Shown: positions 46,504 through 55,888, numbered from the stretch's first letter. The stretch: 64,000 nt of DNA from Galbibacter pacificus (GCF_029603165.1 NZ_JAQSVC010000003.1:248001-312000); one strand, 5' to 3'. Notes: a model not told the origin generated them from the sequence alone. Numbers and translations: made by a program.

Positions 46504-46580
46504 CCTGCAAGGCTCCAAAAAACCTTGTAGGTATTCAAAACAATACTAATCCCTACAAGGTTAAAAAAAGACTTTGCAGG
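46504..46580. repeat. nested palindromic repeat element
   Basis: Outer arms CCTGCAAGG / CTTTGCAGG (8 of 9 paired) and inner perfect 11-base arms AACCTTGTAGG / CCTACAAGGTT, with a central A/T spacer. It fills the gap between the deaminase and dehydrogenase genes. The CCTGCAAGG-type arms resemble dispersed palindromes I associate with flavobacterial genomes. No second copy was noticed in the window. Confidence 0.65.
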
Positions 46581-46593
46581 AAAAAATTTTAAA

Positions 46594-48177
46594 ATGATTA
46601 CAGGAAAGAATTTTATAGGAAACAAAACCTCATCAAAAGGAACAATTACCTACAAAACCTTCAACCCGGTTCTAAACAAAGAAACCCCGTGGACGTTCAA
46701 AGAGGCAACTTCAGACGAAATAAACGAAGCTGTTTCTTTGGCTGTTGAAGCATTCAAGGAATATAAAAGTTGTTCTGGGGCAAAAAAGGCAACCTTTTTA
46801 AATGCCATTGCCGATGAGATTGAAGCCTTGGGAGATAGTTTAATTGAAACGTATACAGCAGAATCCGGTTTACCCGAAGGCAGGGCCAAAGGTGAACGCG
46901 GAAGGACCATGGGGCAATTGCGTGCCTTTGCAACGCTCTTGGAAGAAGGCTCTTGGGTGGAAGCCACTATAGACACAGCCCAACCCGAAAGACAACCATT
47001 ACCAAAACCCGATATCAGGAAAATGCAGTTCCCAATAGGTCCCGTTGTGGTATTTGGAACCAGTAATTTTCCCTTGGCATTTTCTACGGCAGGTGGCGAT
47101 ACGGCAAGCGCTTTGGCCGCCGGATGCCCCGTAATTGTAAAAAGTCATCCCATGCATGCGGCCACAGGCGAGTTGGTATCGGCGGCCATTACCAAAGCTG
47201 CCGAAAAAACGGGAATGCCAAAAGGTGTTTTTTCAAACATAAACAGCAAAGGCATTGAAGTAGGCAAACAATTGGTCATGCACCCAAAAATAAAGGCCGT
47301 TGGTTTTACGGGAAGCATAAAAGGAGGAACGGCATTGTACGAACTTGCTTCTCAACGAAAAGAGCCTATTCCCGTGTATGCAGAAATGGGAAGCATCAAT
47401 CCGGTGATTGCTTTTCCATCGGCTTTAATGGAAAAGGGGGATTTTTGGGCAAAGCAATATGCAGGCTCCATTACTTTAGGCGCCGGGCAATTTTGTACCA
47501 ATCCGGGATTGATTCTTGGGGTTAAAAGCGATGCACTTACAAAGTTTATAAACACCTTGGGCAAAGAAATTTCTCAAATCGAACCCACGCCCATGTTACA
47601 CCCAAATATCCATAAAGCATACAAGACAGGCATGGAAACCGCTTCTTCGCAAGCGCAGACAAAAGAAGTAGCCGCTTACACAGGCAAAGCAAACCCAAAC
47701 TACGGAAAGGCCAAGGTTTTAACCGTTGATGGCAATGTATTTTTAAACAACACGGTATTGCACCAAGAGGTTTTTGGGCCATATTCTATTATAGTTCAAT
47801 GTGAAAACGATACCGAACTGGAAAATATACTGAATGCTTTGGAAGGACAGTTAACGGGAACCATTTTAGGAAATGCCGAAGAATTAACCCAAAAATCCAA
47901 AATTGTAGATGCTTTAAAAGAAAAAGTAGGCCGACTCATTCTCAACAGTGTCCCAACAGGGGTAGAAGTTTGTCCGGCAATGCACCACGGAGGCCCTTTT
48001 CCTGCAACTACCGATGCCAAATATACATCTGTTGGAGTTTCGGCCGTAAAAAGATGGGTATGTCCCGTGGCATACCAAAATTGGCCATTGGAGCTGTTGC
48101 CCGATGCTTTAAAAAACGAAAACCCGCTACAAATTACACGTATTGTAAACGGAATTTATACAGATAAAAAGGTTTAA
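46594..48177 (+). CDS. 2,5-dioxovalerate (2-oxoglutarate semialdehyde) dehydrogenase
   Basis: NAD(P)-dependent aldehyde dehydrogenase of 527 residues, longer than standard ALDH as is usual for this branch. Motifs are FGTSNFPLAFSTAGGDTASALAA, the AEMGSINPV block with the general-base Glu, GAGQFCTNPGL with the catalytic Cys, and EVFGPYSIIV. It oxidises 2-oxoglutarate semialdehyde to 2-oxoglutarate, the last step of hydroxyproline catabolism. The next gene starts one base after its stop. Confidence 0.93.
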   Translation: MITGKNFIGNKTSSKGTITYKTFNPVLNKETPWTFKEATSDEINEAVSLAVEAFKEYKSCSGAKKATFLNAIADEIEALGDSLIETYTAESGLPEGRAKGERGRTMGQLRAFATLLEEGSWVEATIDTAQPERQPLPKPDIRKMQFPIGPVVVFGTSNFPLAFSTAGGDTASALAAGCPVIVKSHPMHAATGELVSAAITKAAEKTGMPKGVFSNINSKGIEVGKQLVMHPKIKAVGFTGSIKGGTALYELASQRKEPIPVYAEMGSINPVIAFPSALMEKGDFWAKQYAGSITLGAGQFCTNPGLILGVKSDALTKFINTLGKEISQIEPTPMLHPNIHKAYKTGMETASSQAQTKEVAAYTGKANPNYGKAKVLTVDGNVFLNNTVLHQEVFGPYSIIVQCENDTELENILNALEGQLTGTILGNAEELTQKSKIVDALKEKVGRLILNSVPTGVEVCPAMHHGGPFPATTDAKYTSVGVSAVKRWVCPVAYQNWPLELLPDALKNENPLQITRIVNGIYTDKKV

Positions 48178-48178
48178 T

Positions 48179-49912
48179 ATGATAAAAAACAGCTTTTTAC
48201 TTTTATGCTTGACAACCGGCTTTATGCTTGGTTCGTGTACCAATAACAGAAAACAGCATACATCTTCTGATGCGTTGACGGCCGTAATCGATACCGTTGA
48301 AAACTTTGAACTGTACAATCGGGAAGAACACCCTTTGGGGCGTTTTGAAAAAGAACTCTATAAAAAAGATGCCGATTTTGCCAAGCAACAACTAGAAAAG
48401 CTGAATAAAATTGATACATCCAACTTGGCTGAAACCGAATTGATTTCATGGGAATTACTTAAATTCAAACTTCAGGACCGTGTAGATTTTTACGATTATG
48501 AAATGTTCCTAAATCCTATTCAGGCAGATCAAGGGTTTCATTTAAACTTGAATTATCGTATAAAACTGATATTGAGTTATGATGATGCCCGAGAATATTT
48601 AAATCTCCTGAACGACATTCCAAATTTTGTAGATCAAAACTTGGTTTTAATCCGCGAAGGCATTAAAAAAGGGATATCGCAACCCAAGGTTATTTTTAAG
48701 GGTTACGAAACTACTTATAACGAACATATTGTAACCAATGCTTCTGAAAGTTATTTTTATTCGCCTTTTAAAAAACTTCCGGAAACAATGACGGAAGCCC
48801 AAAAAGATTCGGTATTAGCAGCAGCAACAGAAGCGATTGAAAAAAGTGTGGTGCCTTCGTTTAAAAAAGTGAAAACGTTTTTTGAAGAAGAATACATCCC
48901 AAACACCCGAACGGCAATTGGTGTTTCTGAAACGCCGGGCGGAAAAGAATTTTATCAAAACCGTATTGATTTTTACACGACTTCCAAGGCATATACTGCC
49001 GATGATATTCACAAATTAGGTTTGCAGGAAGTGGCTCGGATTAAAGCCGAAATGGAAAAAATTATTGAAAAAGTAGGCTTTAAAGGCAGTTTTGAAGAAT
49101 TTTTGGAGTTTTTGCGAACCGACAAACAGTTTTATGTAAGCACTGGAAGGGAGTTGCTAAAAGAAGCCCGGGATATTGCAAAACGCATCGATGCCGAGCT
49201 TCCCAAGTATTTTAAAACCCTGCCAAGAAAACCTTATGGAGTAATTAAAGTCCCCGATGCCATTGCACCAAAATATACGGGAGGCCGGTATTCGGGAACA
49301 TCGAGCAGTACCGAGCCCGGTTATTACCTGGTAAACACATACAAATTGGAGAGTAGGCCTTTGTATAACCTTCCTGCGTTAACGGCGCATGAGGCCGTTC
49401 CGGGGCATCATTTACAGGGGTCGCTTAATAATGAAATGGGCGACAGCATTCCAAAATTCCGCAAGCATATGTATTTATCGGCATATGGCGAAGGCTGGGC
49501 ACTTTATACCGAGTTTTTGGCTGATGAAATGGGCATTTATACAACCCCTTATGAAGAATTTGGAAAGCTTACATACGAAATGTGGCGCGCCTGCCGGCTG
49601 GTGGTAGACACAGGAATTCATGCCAAGGGCTGGACACGTGAGCAGGTAGTAGATTATATGAAATCGAACACGGCCTTGTCTGAACATGAAATCAATACCG
49701 AAACCGACCGCTATATTGCATGGCCTGGGCAGGCCATCTCGTATAAAATGGGCGAGCTGAAAATTAGGGAACTTAGGAAAAAGACCAAAAAAGAACTGGG
49801 ATCCGATTTTGACATCCGGGAATTCCACGAAATAATTTTAGGGCAAGGTACCGTAACCTTACCTATTTTAGAGAGACGGGTTAACAAGTATATTAAAAAG
49901 AAAAAGGAGTAG
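48179..49912 (+). CDS. DUF885-family metallopeptidase-like lipoprotein
   Basis: Lipoprotein of 577 residues (lipobox LGSC, Cys20). The zinc motif HEAVPGHH at 404-411 is the DUF885 version of HExxH. YGEGWALYTEFLADEMG (second-shell Glu ligand region) and the IAWPGQAISYKMGELKI C-terminal block are also family-typical. It sits one base after the dehydrogenase gene inside the hydroxyproline cluster, so it may be a surface or periplasmic peptidase releasing hydroxyproline or proline-containing peptides. That role is inferred from context only. Confidence 0.88.
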   Translation: MIKNSFLLLCLTTGFMLGSCTNNRKQHTSSDALTAVIDTVENFELYNREEHPLGRFEKELYKKDADFAKQQLEKLNKIDTSNLAETELISWELLKFKLQDRVDFYDYEMFLNPIQADQGFHLNLNYRIKLILSYDDAREYLNLLNDIPNFVDQNLVLIREGIKKGISQPKVIFKGYETTYNEHIVTNASESYFYSPFKKLPETMTEAQKDSVLAAATEAIEKSVVPSFKKVKTFFEEEYIPNTRTAIGVSETPGGKEFYQNRIDFYTTSKAYTADDIHKLGLQEVARIKAEMEKIIEKVGFKGSFEEFLEFLRTDKQFYVSTGRELLKEARDIAKRIDAELPKYFKTLPRKPYGVIKVPDAIAPKYTGGRYSGTSSSTEPGYYLVNTYKLESRPLYNLPALTAHEAVPGHHLQGSLNNEMGDSIPKFRKHMYLSAYGEGWALYTEFLADEMGIYTTPYEEFGKLTYEMWRACRLVVDTGIHAKGWTREQVVDYMKSNTALSEHEINTETDRYIAWPGQAISYKMGELKIRELRKKTKKELGSDFDIREFHEIILGQGTVTLPILERRVNKYIKKKKE

Positions 49913-49921
49913 ACAAACAAT

Positions 49922-49984
49922 GGCTTATAGCCCCGATTGAACAAATCTACCCCGCCCCGGTCATGAAATGCCGGGGCGTGTAGT
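49922..49984 (+). repeat. composite two-hairpin dispersed repeat, copy B
   Basis: GGCTTATAGCC mini-hairpin (49922-49932), a GATTGA spacer, then arms CTACCCCGCCCC (49947-49958) and GGGGCGTGTAG (49973-49983). It matches copy A at 3821-3881 in inverse orientation. It begins 10 bases after the DUF885 stop codon. Confidence 0.7.
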
Positions 49985-50059
49985 TGTGAAAGCGGGCAAC
50001 AGCGATACATGCAATACGCAAGCATACATGCTACTTACATAAAAGAGAAGAAAAAATTA

Positions 50060-51067
50060 ATGGCAAGAAAAACTTTTTTTTGTGTAGATGCCCATACCTG
50101 TGGTAATCCGGTACGGGTAATTGCCGGTGGCGGTCCTAATTTGGAAGGCAAGAACATGAGTGAAAAGCGGCAACATTTTATGAAGGAATTCGACTGGATC
50201 CGCAAAGGATTGATGTTCGAGCCCCGCGGGCATGACATGATGAGCGGGAGCATTTTGTACCCCCCGAATAATCCCGAAAACGATTTTGGAATTATTTTTA
50301 TTGAAACCAGCGGTTGTTTGCCCATGTGCGGGCACGGAACCATTGGCACGATTACCATTGCCATTGAAGAAGGTTTGGTAACGCCAAAAATTCCCGGTAA
50401 AATCCGCATGGAAGCTCCCGCCGGTTTGATTGAAATTGACTACCAGCAAACCGGAAAAAAAGTGGACTGGGTAAAATTGACCAACGTGAAGTCGTATTTG
50501 GCAGCTACGGAACTGACCATTGAATGCAGTGGTTTGGGCGAACTGGTTTTTGATGTTGCCTATGGCGGAAATTTTTATGCCATTGTAGACCCGCAAAAGA
50601 ACTTTTCGGGGGTTCATGATTTTTCGGCGAGTGAACTGATTCATTTTAGTCAGGAAGTCCGCCAAAAAATCAACACAAAGTACAAGGAAATGTTTGTGCA
50701 TCCAGAAGATGCAACCATAAACGGGGTAAGCCATATGCTTTGGACCGGAAACACCATTAACCCAAAATCTACGGCCAGAAATGCCGTTTTTTATGGCGAT
50801 AAGGCCATTGACCGTTCGCCGTGTGGCACCGGGACATCGGCACGAATGGCACAATGGTATACCAAAGGGTTACTAAAGCCGGGAGACGATTTTGTACACG
50901 AGAGTTTTATTGGTTCGCAATTTATTGGTAACATTGAAAAAGAAACTACCTTAGCGGGCAAGAAAGCCATTGTGCCAAGCATTCAAGGCTGGGCCAGGGT
51001 TTATGGATACAACAACATTATTATTGACGACGACGATCCGTATGCACACGGGTTTCAAGTAATTTAA
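50060..51067 (+). CDS. 4-hydroxyproline 2-epimerase (proline racemase family)
   Basis: Converts trans-4-hydroxy-L-proline to cis-4-hydroxy-D-proline, step one of the catabolic route. 335 residues with both catalytic cysteines: Cys90 in LPMCGHGT and Cys255 in DRSPCGTGTSARM. This two-Cys set separates epimerases from the dehydratases, which have Thr in place of the second Cys. The start at 50060 (MARKTFFCVDAHTCGNP) is preferred over the upstream Met at 50009, because it follows a purine-rich GAGAAG site and matches the family N-terminus. The oxidase gene starts two bases after the stop. Confidence 0.94.
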   Translation: MARKTFFCVDAHTCGNPVRVIAGGGPNLEGKNMSEKRQHFMKEFDWIRKGLMFEPRGHDMMSGSILYPPNNPENDFGIIFIETSGCLPMCGHGTIGTITIAIEEGLVTPKIPGKIRMEAPAGLIEIDYQQTGKKVDWVKLTNVKSYLAATELTIECSGLGELVFDVAYGGNFYAIVDPQKNFSGVHDFSASELIHFSQEVRQKINTKYKEMFVHPEDATINGVSHMLWTGNTINPKSTARNAVFYGDKAIDRSPCGTGTSARMAQWYTKGLLKPGDDFVHESFIGSQFIGNIEKETTLAGKKAIVPSIQGWARVYGYNNIIIDDDDPYAHGFQVI

Positions 51068-51069
51068 AT

Positions 51070-52320
51070 ATGCAAAAAAATATTGTTATTATCGGGGGCG
51101 GGATTATAGGCCTTTCATCTGCGTATTACCTTCAAAAAGAAGGGCACCAGGTAACGGTTATCGATAAATCGGATATTTCTGAAGGAGCTTCTTTTGTTAA
51201 TGCCGGGTATATTACACCAAGTCATATTATCCCTTTGGCATCGCCGGGAATGATTGCCAAAGGAATTAAATGGATGTTCAATTCTTCCAGTCCCTTTTAT
51301 ATGAAACCTCGTTGGGATGCCGACTTTTTTAAATGGTCGTGGTATTTCCATAAATCGTCGACCCCCGAAAAGGTAGCTAAAGCCATTCCGGTAATTAGCG
51401 AAATTAATGTTTTAAGCAGAACATTGTACAAAGATTTGATAGCCTCTCGAGATTTGGGGCAATTTCATTGGGAGCACAAAGGCCTTTTAATGTTATACAA
51501 AACAGACAAGGCAGGTGAAAGTGAAATGGCGGTTGCCGAAAAAGCCAAAAAAGAAGGATTGGAGGCCCGCCATGTAGATAAAAATGACTTAAAAGTTTTA
51601 GAACCCAACGTAACCATAGATGCCAAAGGTGCCATTTTTTATGAATGCGATGCACATAGCACGCCTACCGAAATCATGCCCAAACTGGTAGCGTTTCTTA
51701 AAAAAAATGGTGTTGCCATTAAAACAAACGAAACTGTTGAAAATATGGTCATTGACGGCAATAAAGTAAAAATCATACAAACAAATAAGGCTTTTTACAA
51801 TGCCGATGAAATGGTAATTGCTGCCGGTTCATGGAGTGAAGGGCTGGCAAAAAAACTAGGATTGAAGCTCCCCGTTCAGGCAGGAAAGGGATACCGAATT
51901 GATTTGCACAGACCTACTGGCATTGAGCTGCCCGCTATTTTAATGGAAGCCAAAGCCGCCATGACGCCCATGAACGGGTTTACGCGATTTGCTGGAACCA
52001 TGGAATTTTCAGGAATCAATAAGACCATACGCAAAGAACGTGTCGAGGCCATTGCCCGTGCCGCCAAAGCTTATTATCCGGAAATTGAAATTACTCCCGA
52101 TGAAAAAAACAACGCTCAAAGTGGGTTACGCCCCGTGTCGCCCGACGGGCTTCCTTATATTGGGTGTTCTTCAAAATACAAGAACATTACCTTTGCAACC
52201 GGGCATGCCATGATGGGGTGGAGCTTGGGTCCGGCAACAGGAAAATTGGTATCTGAAATTATTGACGGAAAGAAATTATCCATGAATATTGATGCTTTTC
52301 ATCCAGACAGGAAGTTTTAG
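51070..52320 (+). CDS. FAD-dependent D-amino-acid dehydrogenase/oxidase (cis-4-hydroxy-D-proline)
   Basis: DadA-like flavoprotein of 416 residues. FAD motif VIIGGGIIGLSSAYYL at the N-terminus, GASFVNAGYITPSHIIPLASPG, and the C-terminal GLRPVSPDGLPYIG and GHAMMGWSLGPATGKLV blocks. Directly downstream of the epimerase gene, it should oxidise cis-4-hydroxy-D-proline to 1-pyrroline-4-hydroxy-2-carboxylate, the substrate of the DapA-like enzyme. No signal peptide is seen; it is probably peripheral to the inner membrane. Confidence 0.92.
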   Translation: MQKNIVIIGGGIIGLSSAYYLQKEGHQVTVIDKSDISEGASFVNAGYITPSHIIPLASPGMIAKGIKWMFNSSSPFYMKPRWDADFFKWSWYFHKSSTPEKVAKAIPVISEINVLSRTLYKDLIASRDLGQFHWEHKGLLMLYKTDKAGESEMAVAEKAKKEGLEARHVDKNDLKVLEPNVTIDAKGAIFYECDAHSTPTEIMPKLVAFLKKNGVAIKTNETVENMVIDGNKVKIIQTNKAFYNADEMVIAAGSWSEGLAKKLGLKLPVQAGKGYRIDLHRPTGIELPAILMEAKAAMTPMNGFTRFAGTMEFSGINKTIRKERVEAIARAAKAYYPEIEITPDEKNNAQSGLRPVSPDGLPYIGCSSKYKNITFATGHAMMGWSLGPATGKLVSEIIDGKKLSMNIDAFHPDRKF

Positions 52321-52377
52321 CCTTAAAAATTTAATTTTTTAACCTTATTTAACATATTTTCTCGATTATTCTTTTAT

Positions 52378-52394
52378 ATTATACATAGTATAAT
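52378..52394. promoter_or_regulatory. inverted repeat upstream of rpsU
   Basis: ATTATAC-ATA-GTATAAT, a perfect seven-base inverted repeat 15 bases before the rpsU ATG. It may be an operator or a leader hairpin; it could also arise by chance in A/T-rich DNA. Confidence 0.35.
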
Positions 52395-52409
52395 CTTATA
52401 AATAAATAT

Positions 52410-52604
52410 ATGTTAAAAACAGTTATCAAAGAAGGTGAGAATATTGAAAGGGCGCTTAAAAGGTTTAAAAGAAAATATAAAAAAACCAAAGTGCTTCAGG
52501 AGTTACGGGAAAGACAACAATATACCAAACCTTCTCAAGCAAGAAGAGAAATAAAGCAAAAAGCAGCTTATAAAGAGAAATACCTCCGTAGTTTAGAAGA
52601 ATAA
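52410..52604 (+). CDS. rpsU: 30S ribosomal protein S21
   Basis: Small basic protein of 64 residues: MLKTVIKEGENIERALKRFK at the start, then a Lys/Arg-rich helix and KPSQARREIKQKAAYK, the normal S21 pattern. In Bacteroidota, S21 interacts with the 3' end of 16S rRNA and helps hide the anti-Shine-Dalgarno sequence (established for the phylum). It stands between the hydroxyproline cluster and the MutS-like gene, 55 bases before the latter. Confidence 0.96.
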   Translation: MLKTVIKEGENIERALKRFKRKYKKTKVLQELRERQQYTKPSQARREIKQKAAYKEKYLRSLEE

Positions 52605-52659
52605 TTAAATGGCGGTTACATGTAGAATATTTAGTAGCTTTAATGCCTAAATATGCTAA

Positions 52660-54429
52660 ATGAAAAACCCGTCTCAATATTATAAAAATAAGCTTCAGCT
52701 TTTTAATCAACAATATACGGCAGTCAAAAAATCACTGGTCATAATCAGTTTTTTTAGGCTGCTTTCTTTTTTACTGATTGTATTTTTTATTTATTGGTTT
52801 TGGGGAGTCTTATCAATAATGATTCCTTGTATAATTGTTTCCATTGCCCTATTTCTTTTTTTGGTAACAAAATATAGTGTTTTTAAGTACAAAAGGGATA
52901 AAATCCGAGAACGTATCCATATCAACAAGGCCGAATTAAAAGTTCTTGAAAAAAATTTCTCCTTTCTTCCAAGCGGAAAAGAATTCTCTAATTATACGCA
53001 TGATTATAGCCATGATATTGACCTATTTGGTAAAGGAAGCTTTTTTCAATACAGTAATAGGACTGCAACCAAAGCAGGAACAGAAACATTGGCAAATTTA
53101 TATGCCGAAAACGCTGTTGACCGAATTCCCGAAAAACAAGAAGCAATACGGGAACTCGCCAAAAAAGTAGAATGGCGCCAAGATTACAGCGCAACTGCAA
53201 CACTCGTAAAAGTAAAAGTTTCGGCAAAAAAGATTGCCAAATGGCTACAATCGCATCAACCCATTGTTAAAAAAAGCCTTGTTTGGCTCCCTTACGCTTT
53301 TTCGGCATGCTCGATGGCCATAATTACCTTGGCCGTTTTTAATATTGTTCCCAGCTCCCTTATTATGTATTGGTTTGTTTTGGGCTTGGGGGTTTCCGGT
53401 TCGTATGTAAAAAAGGTAAATCAGTTGGCTCAAAACACTTCAAAAGCTCAAGACACTTTTCAGCAATATCATCAACTTATTGCCAAAATAGAATCCGAAA
53501 CTTTTTCTTCAACTTTATTAAAGGAAAAACAACAAATTGTTTTAGGGCAACACAAATCTACTTCCCTGCTTATAAAAAAATTCTCCAAAGCACTCGATGC
53601 ATTGGAACAACGGGCCAATATATTAATTTCAATCCCGGCAAATGCCTTTTTGTTGATGGACTTATACAATATACACAGGATTGAAAAATGGATCCATCAG
53701 CACAAAAATAAAGTAGAAAAATGGTTTGAGGTTATCGCCTTTTTTGATGCCTACAATTCTTTGGGCAACTTTACTTTTAATCATCCGCATTATGCATTCC
53801 CGGCAATTAATATAAATGAAACGGTAATAAACGCCAAGGCAATGGGGCACCCGCTTATTCAAGAAACAAAGTTGGTTTATAATGATTTTAAGATTATCCG
53901 GGAGCATTTTTTTGTAATTACTGGTGCTAACATGGCCGGAAAAAGCACCTTTTTACGCACTGTTTCCTTGCACATTGTAATGGCCAATTGCGGCTTGCCT
54001 GTTTGTGCAGCTTCCAGTGAATATTCTCCTATAAAACTTATCACCAGCATGCGTACTGCTGATTCGCTTACGGACGATGCATCTTATTTTTATGCGGAAT
54101 TAAAACGGCTGAAGCTCATTGTAGATAAAATTAAAACCGATACTTATTTTGTGGTGCTGGACGAAATTTTAAAAGGCACCAACAGTAAAGACAAAGCCAT
54201 TGGCTCCAAAAAGTTTATTCAAAAGTTATCGGCTTCTAGGTCAACGGGAATTATTGCGACACACGATTTAAGCCTGTGCCAAGTTGCCAATAACAACGAT
54301 AAAGTAGCCAACTATTTCTTTGAAGCCTTTATAGACGGAAAAGCACTTACTTTCGATTATACTTTTAAAGAAGGAATTTGTGAGAACATGAACGCCTCTT
54401 TTCTTTTGGAGAATATGGGGATTGTTTAA
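52660..54429 (+). CDS. membrane-anchored MutS-family ATPase
   Basis: Protein of 589 residues with the MutS ATPase module at the C-terminus: Walker A TGANMAGKST (421-430), signature region SLTDDASYFYAELKRLK, Walker B YFVVLDE (496-502) and THDL. It lacks the mismatch-recognition domain I of MutS. Instead it has two pairs of hydrophobic segments (about 25-71 and 206-250) that predict an inner-membrane protein with four helices. The middle (about 255-410) is a reduced lever/core region. It is not the canonical mismatch repair protein. The family is common in Bacteroidota but I know of no defined function. Confidence 0.9.
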   Translation: MKNPSQYYKNKLQLFNQQYTAVKKSLVIISFFRLLSFLLIVFFIYWFWGVLSIMIPCIIVSIALFLFLVTKYSVFKYKRDKIRERIHINKAELKVLEKNFSFLPSGKEFSNYTHDYSHDIDLFGKGSFFQYSNRTATKAGTETLANLYAENAVDRIPEKQEAIRELAKKVEWRQDYSATATLVKVKVSAKKIAKWLQSHQPIVKKSLVWLPYAFSACSMAIITLAVFNIVPSSLIMYWFVLGLGVSGSYVKKVNQLAQNTSKAQDTFQQYHQLIAKIESETFSSTLLKEKQQIVLGQHKSTSLLIKKFSKALDALEQRANILISIPANAFLLMDLYNIHRIEKWIHQHKNKVEKWFEVIAFFDAYNSLGNFTFNHPHYAFPAININETVINAKAMGHPLIQETKLVYNDFKIIREHFFVITGANMAGKSTFLRTVSLHIVMANCGLPVCAASSEYSPIKLITSMRTADSLTDDASYFYAELKRLKLIVDKIKTDTYFVVLDEILKGTNSKDKAIGSKKFIQKLSASRSTGIIATHDLSLCQVANNNDKVANYFFEAFIDGKALTFDYTFKEGICENMNASFLLENMGIV

Positions 54430-54484
54430 AGCTCGATGTCGGTTTTAATAAGCCAATTGTAAATAAAAAGATAAATTCTAAAAA

Positions 54485-54528
54485 TTCAAAATGTCATCCT
54501 TTTAACATGCTCAGGATGACATTTTGAA
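54485..54528. terminator. 16-bp perfect inverted repeat between converging genes
   Basis: TTCAAAATGTCATCCT and its exact complement AGGATGACATTTTGAA surround a 12-base loop, between the MutS-like gene and tyrS. The GTCATCCT...AGGATGAC core is a widespread repetitive palindrome. Here it probably works as a two-way terminator. Confidence 0.7.
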
Positions 54529-54551
54529 GATTCGATTATAAAAAACAGTGG

Positions 54552-55865
54552 TTAAACCACCCTAATTATAAAATAATTTTTCTTCCCGCGCTGCAATAAA
54601 ACAAACTTGTCATTTATTAAATCGTCTTTGGTAATGGTGTAATCTTCTTTTACCTTGTCTTTATTTACCGAAATGGAGTTTTCCTTAAGTGCCCGTCTGG
54701 CTTCTCCATTGGATTTAAGAAAATTGGTTTTTGCCGCCAAGGCCGCAATTACATCCAGTCCTTCGTTTATTTCATCCCTTTGGATTTCTGCTTGCGGAAC
54801 ACCGTCAAAAACATCCAAGAACGTTTTTTCGTTTAGCTGCTTCAAATCTTCTGCCGAACCTCCAAATAGAATATTGGATGCCTTTACGGCATTTTCATAT
54901 TCTTCTTTGGCATGTACAAACGTGGTTACTTCCTCCGCTAAACGTTTTTGGAGCAATCGCATGTGCGGCGCTTCGTTGTGTTCTTTAATGAGGGCATCGA
55001 TTGTTTCTTTGTCTAAAAATGTAAAAATCTTAATATATTTTTCGGCATCCCCGTCTGAGGTGTTCAACCAAAACTGATAAAATTTATAAGGCGATGTTTT
55101 GTCGGCGTCCAACCAAACGTTCCCGCCTTCTGACTTTCCAAATTTTGACCCGTCTGCTTTTGTTATTAACGGGCATGTCATTGCAAATGCTCTTGCAGGC
55201 TCGTCATCATTTTCTCCGGCATTCATGCGCCTTACCAATTCGGTTCCGGTGGTAATGTTCCCCCATTGGTCGCTACCTCCCATTTGAAGCATACAGCCAA
55301 ATTCTTTATGCAAATGGTAAAAATCGTATCCTTGAATAAGCTGGTATGTAAACTCGGTAAACGACATGCCCACGCCCGAATCGGAACTTAAGCGTTTTTT
55401 AACCGAATCTTTTGCCATCATATAATTTACCGTAATTCGCTTTCCTACGTCTCTGGCAAATTCAATAAAAGAAAAATCCTTCATCCAGTCGTAATTATTG
55501 ACCAACAAAGGTGCATTTTCAGCTTTCGAATCAAAATCCAAATATTTGGAAAGCACTCCTTTAATTCCCGCTACATTTTTTGCCAGCGTGGCCTCGTCCA
55601 ATAAATTACGCTCATCCGACTTGCCCGAAGGGTCCCCAATCATACCGGTAGCACCTCCTATCAAAGCAATGGGCCTGTGCCCGGCTTTGTACAAATGACA
55701 CAATAAAATAATGGGCACCAAGCTACCAATATGCAAAGAATCCGACGTTGGGTCGAACCCAATATACGCAGTGGTCATTTCTTTGTTGAGTTGTTCTTCG
55801 GTTCCGGGCATAATATCGTGCACCATGCCCCTCCATTTTAATTCTTCTACCAGATTTACGGTCAT
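54552..55865 (-). CDS. tyrS: tyrosyl-tRNA synthetase
   Basis: Class I aminoacyl-tRNA synthetase of 437 residues. HIGH motif [12 protein letters not shown] (about 38-49), KMSKS-like [13 protein letters not shown], tyrosine pocket [22 protein letters not shown] (about 175-195) and a C-terminal S4 RNA-binding domain (from about 370). A TATCTTTG box (minus strand, 55896-55889) lies 24 bases upstream. Confidence 0.98.
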   Translation of the reverse strand: MTVNLVEELKWRGMVHDIMPGTEEQLNKEMTTAYIGFDPTSDSLHIGSLVPIILLCHLYKAGHRPIALIGGATGMIGDPSGKSDERNLLDEATLAKNVAGIKGVLSKYLDFDSKAENAPLLVNNYDWMKDFSFIEFARDVGKRITVNYMMAKDSVKKRLSSDSGVGMSFTEFTYQLIQGYDFYHLHKEFGCMLQMGGSDQWGNITTGTELVRRMNAGENDDEPARAFAMTCPLITKADGSKFGKSEGGNVWLDADKTSPYKFYQFWLNTSDGDAEKYIKIFTFLDKETIDALIKEHNEAPHMRLLQKRLAEEVTTFVHAKEEYENAVKASNILFGGSAEDLKQLNEKTFLDVFDGVPQAEIQRDEINEGLDVIAALAAKTNFLKSNGEARRALKENSISVNKDKVKEDYTITKDDLINDKFVLLQRGKKNYFIIRVV

Positions 55866-55888
55866 TTCAATACTATTTTTAACAGGCG

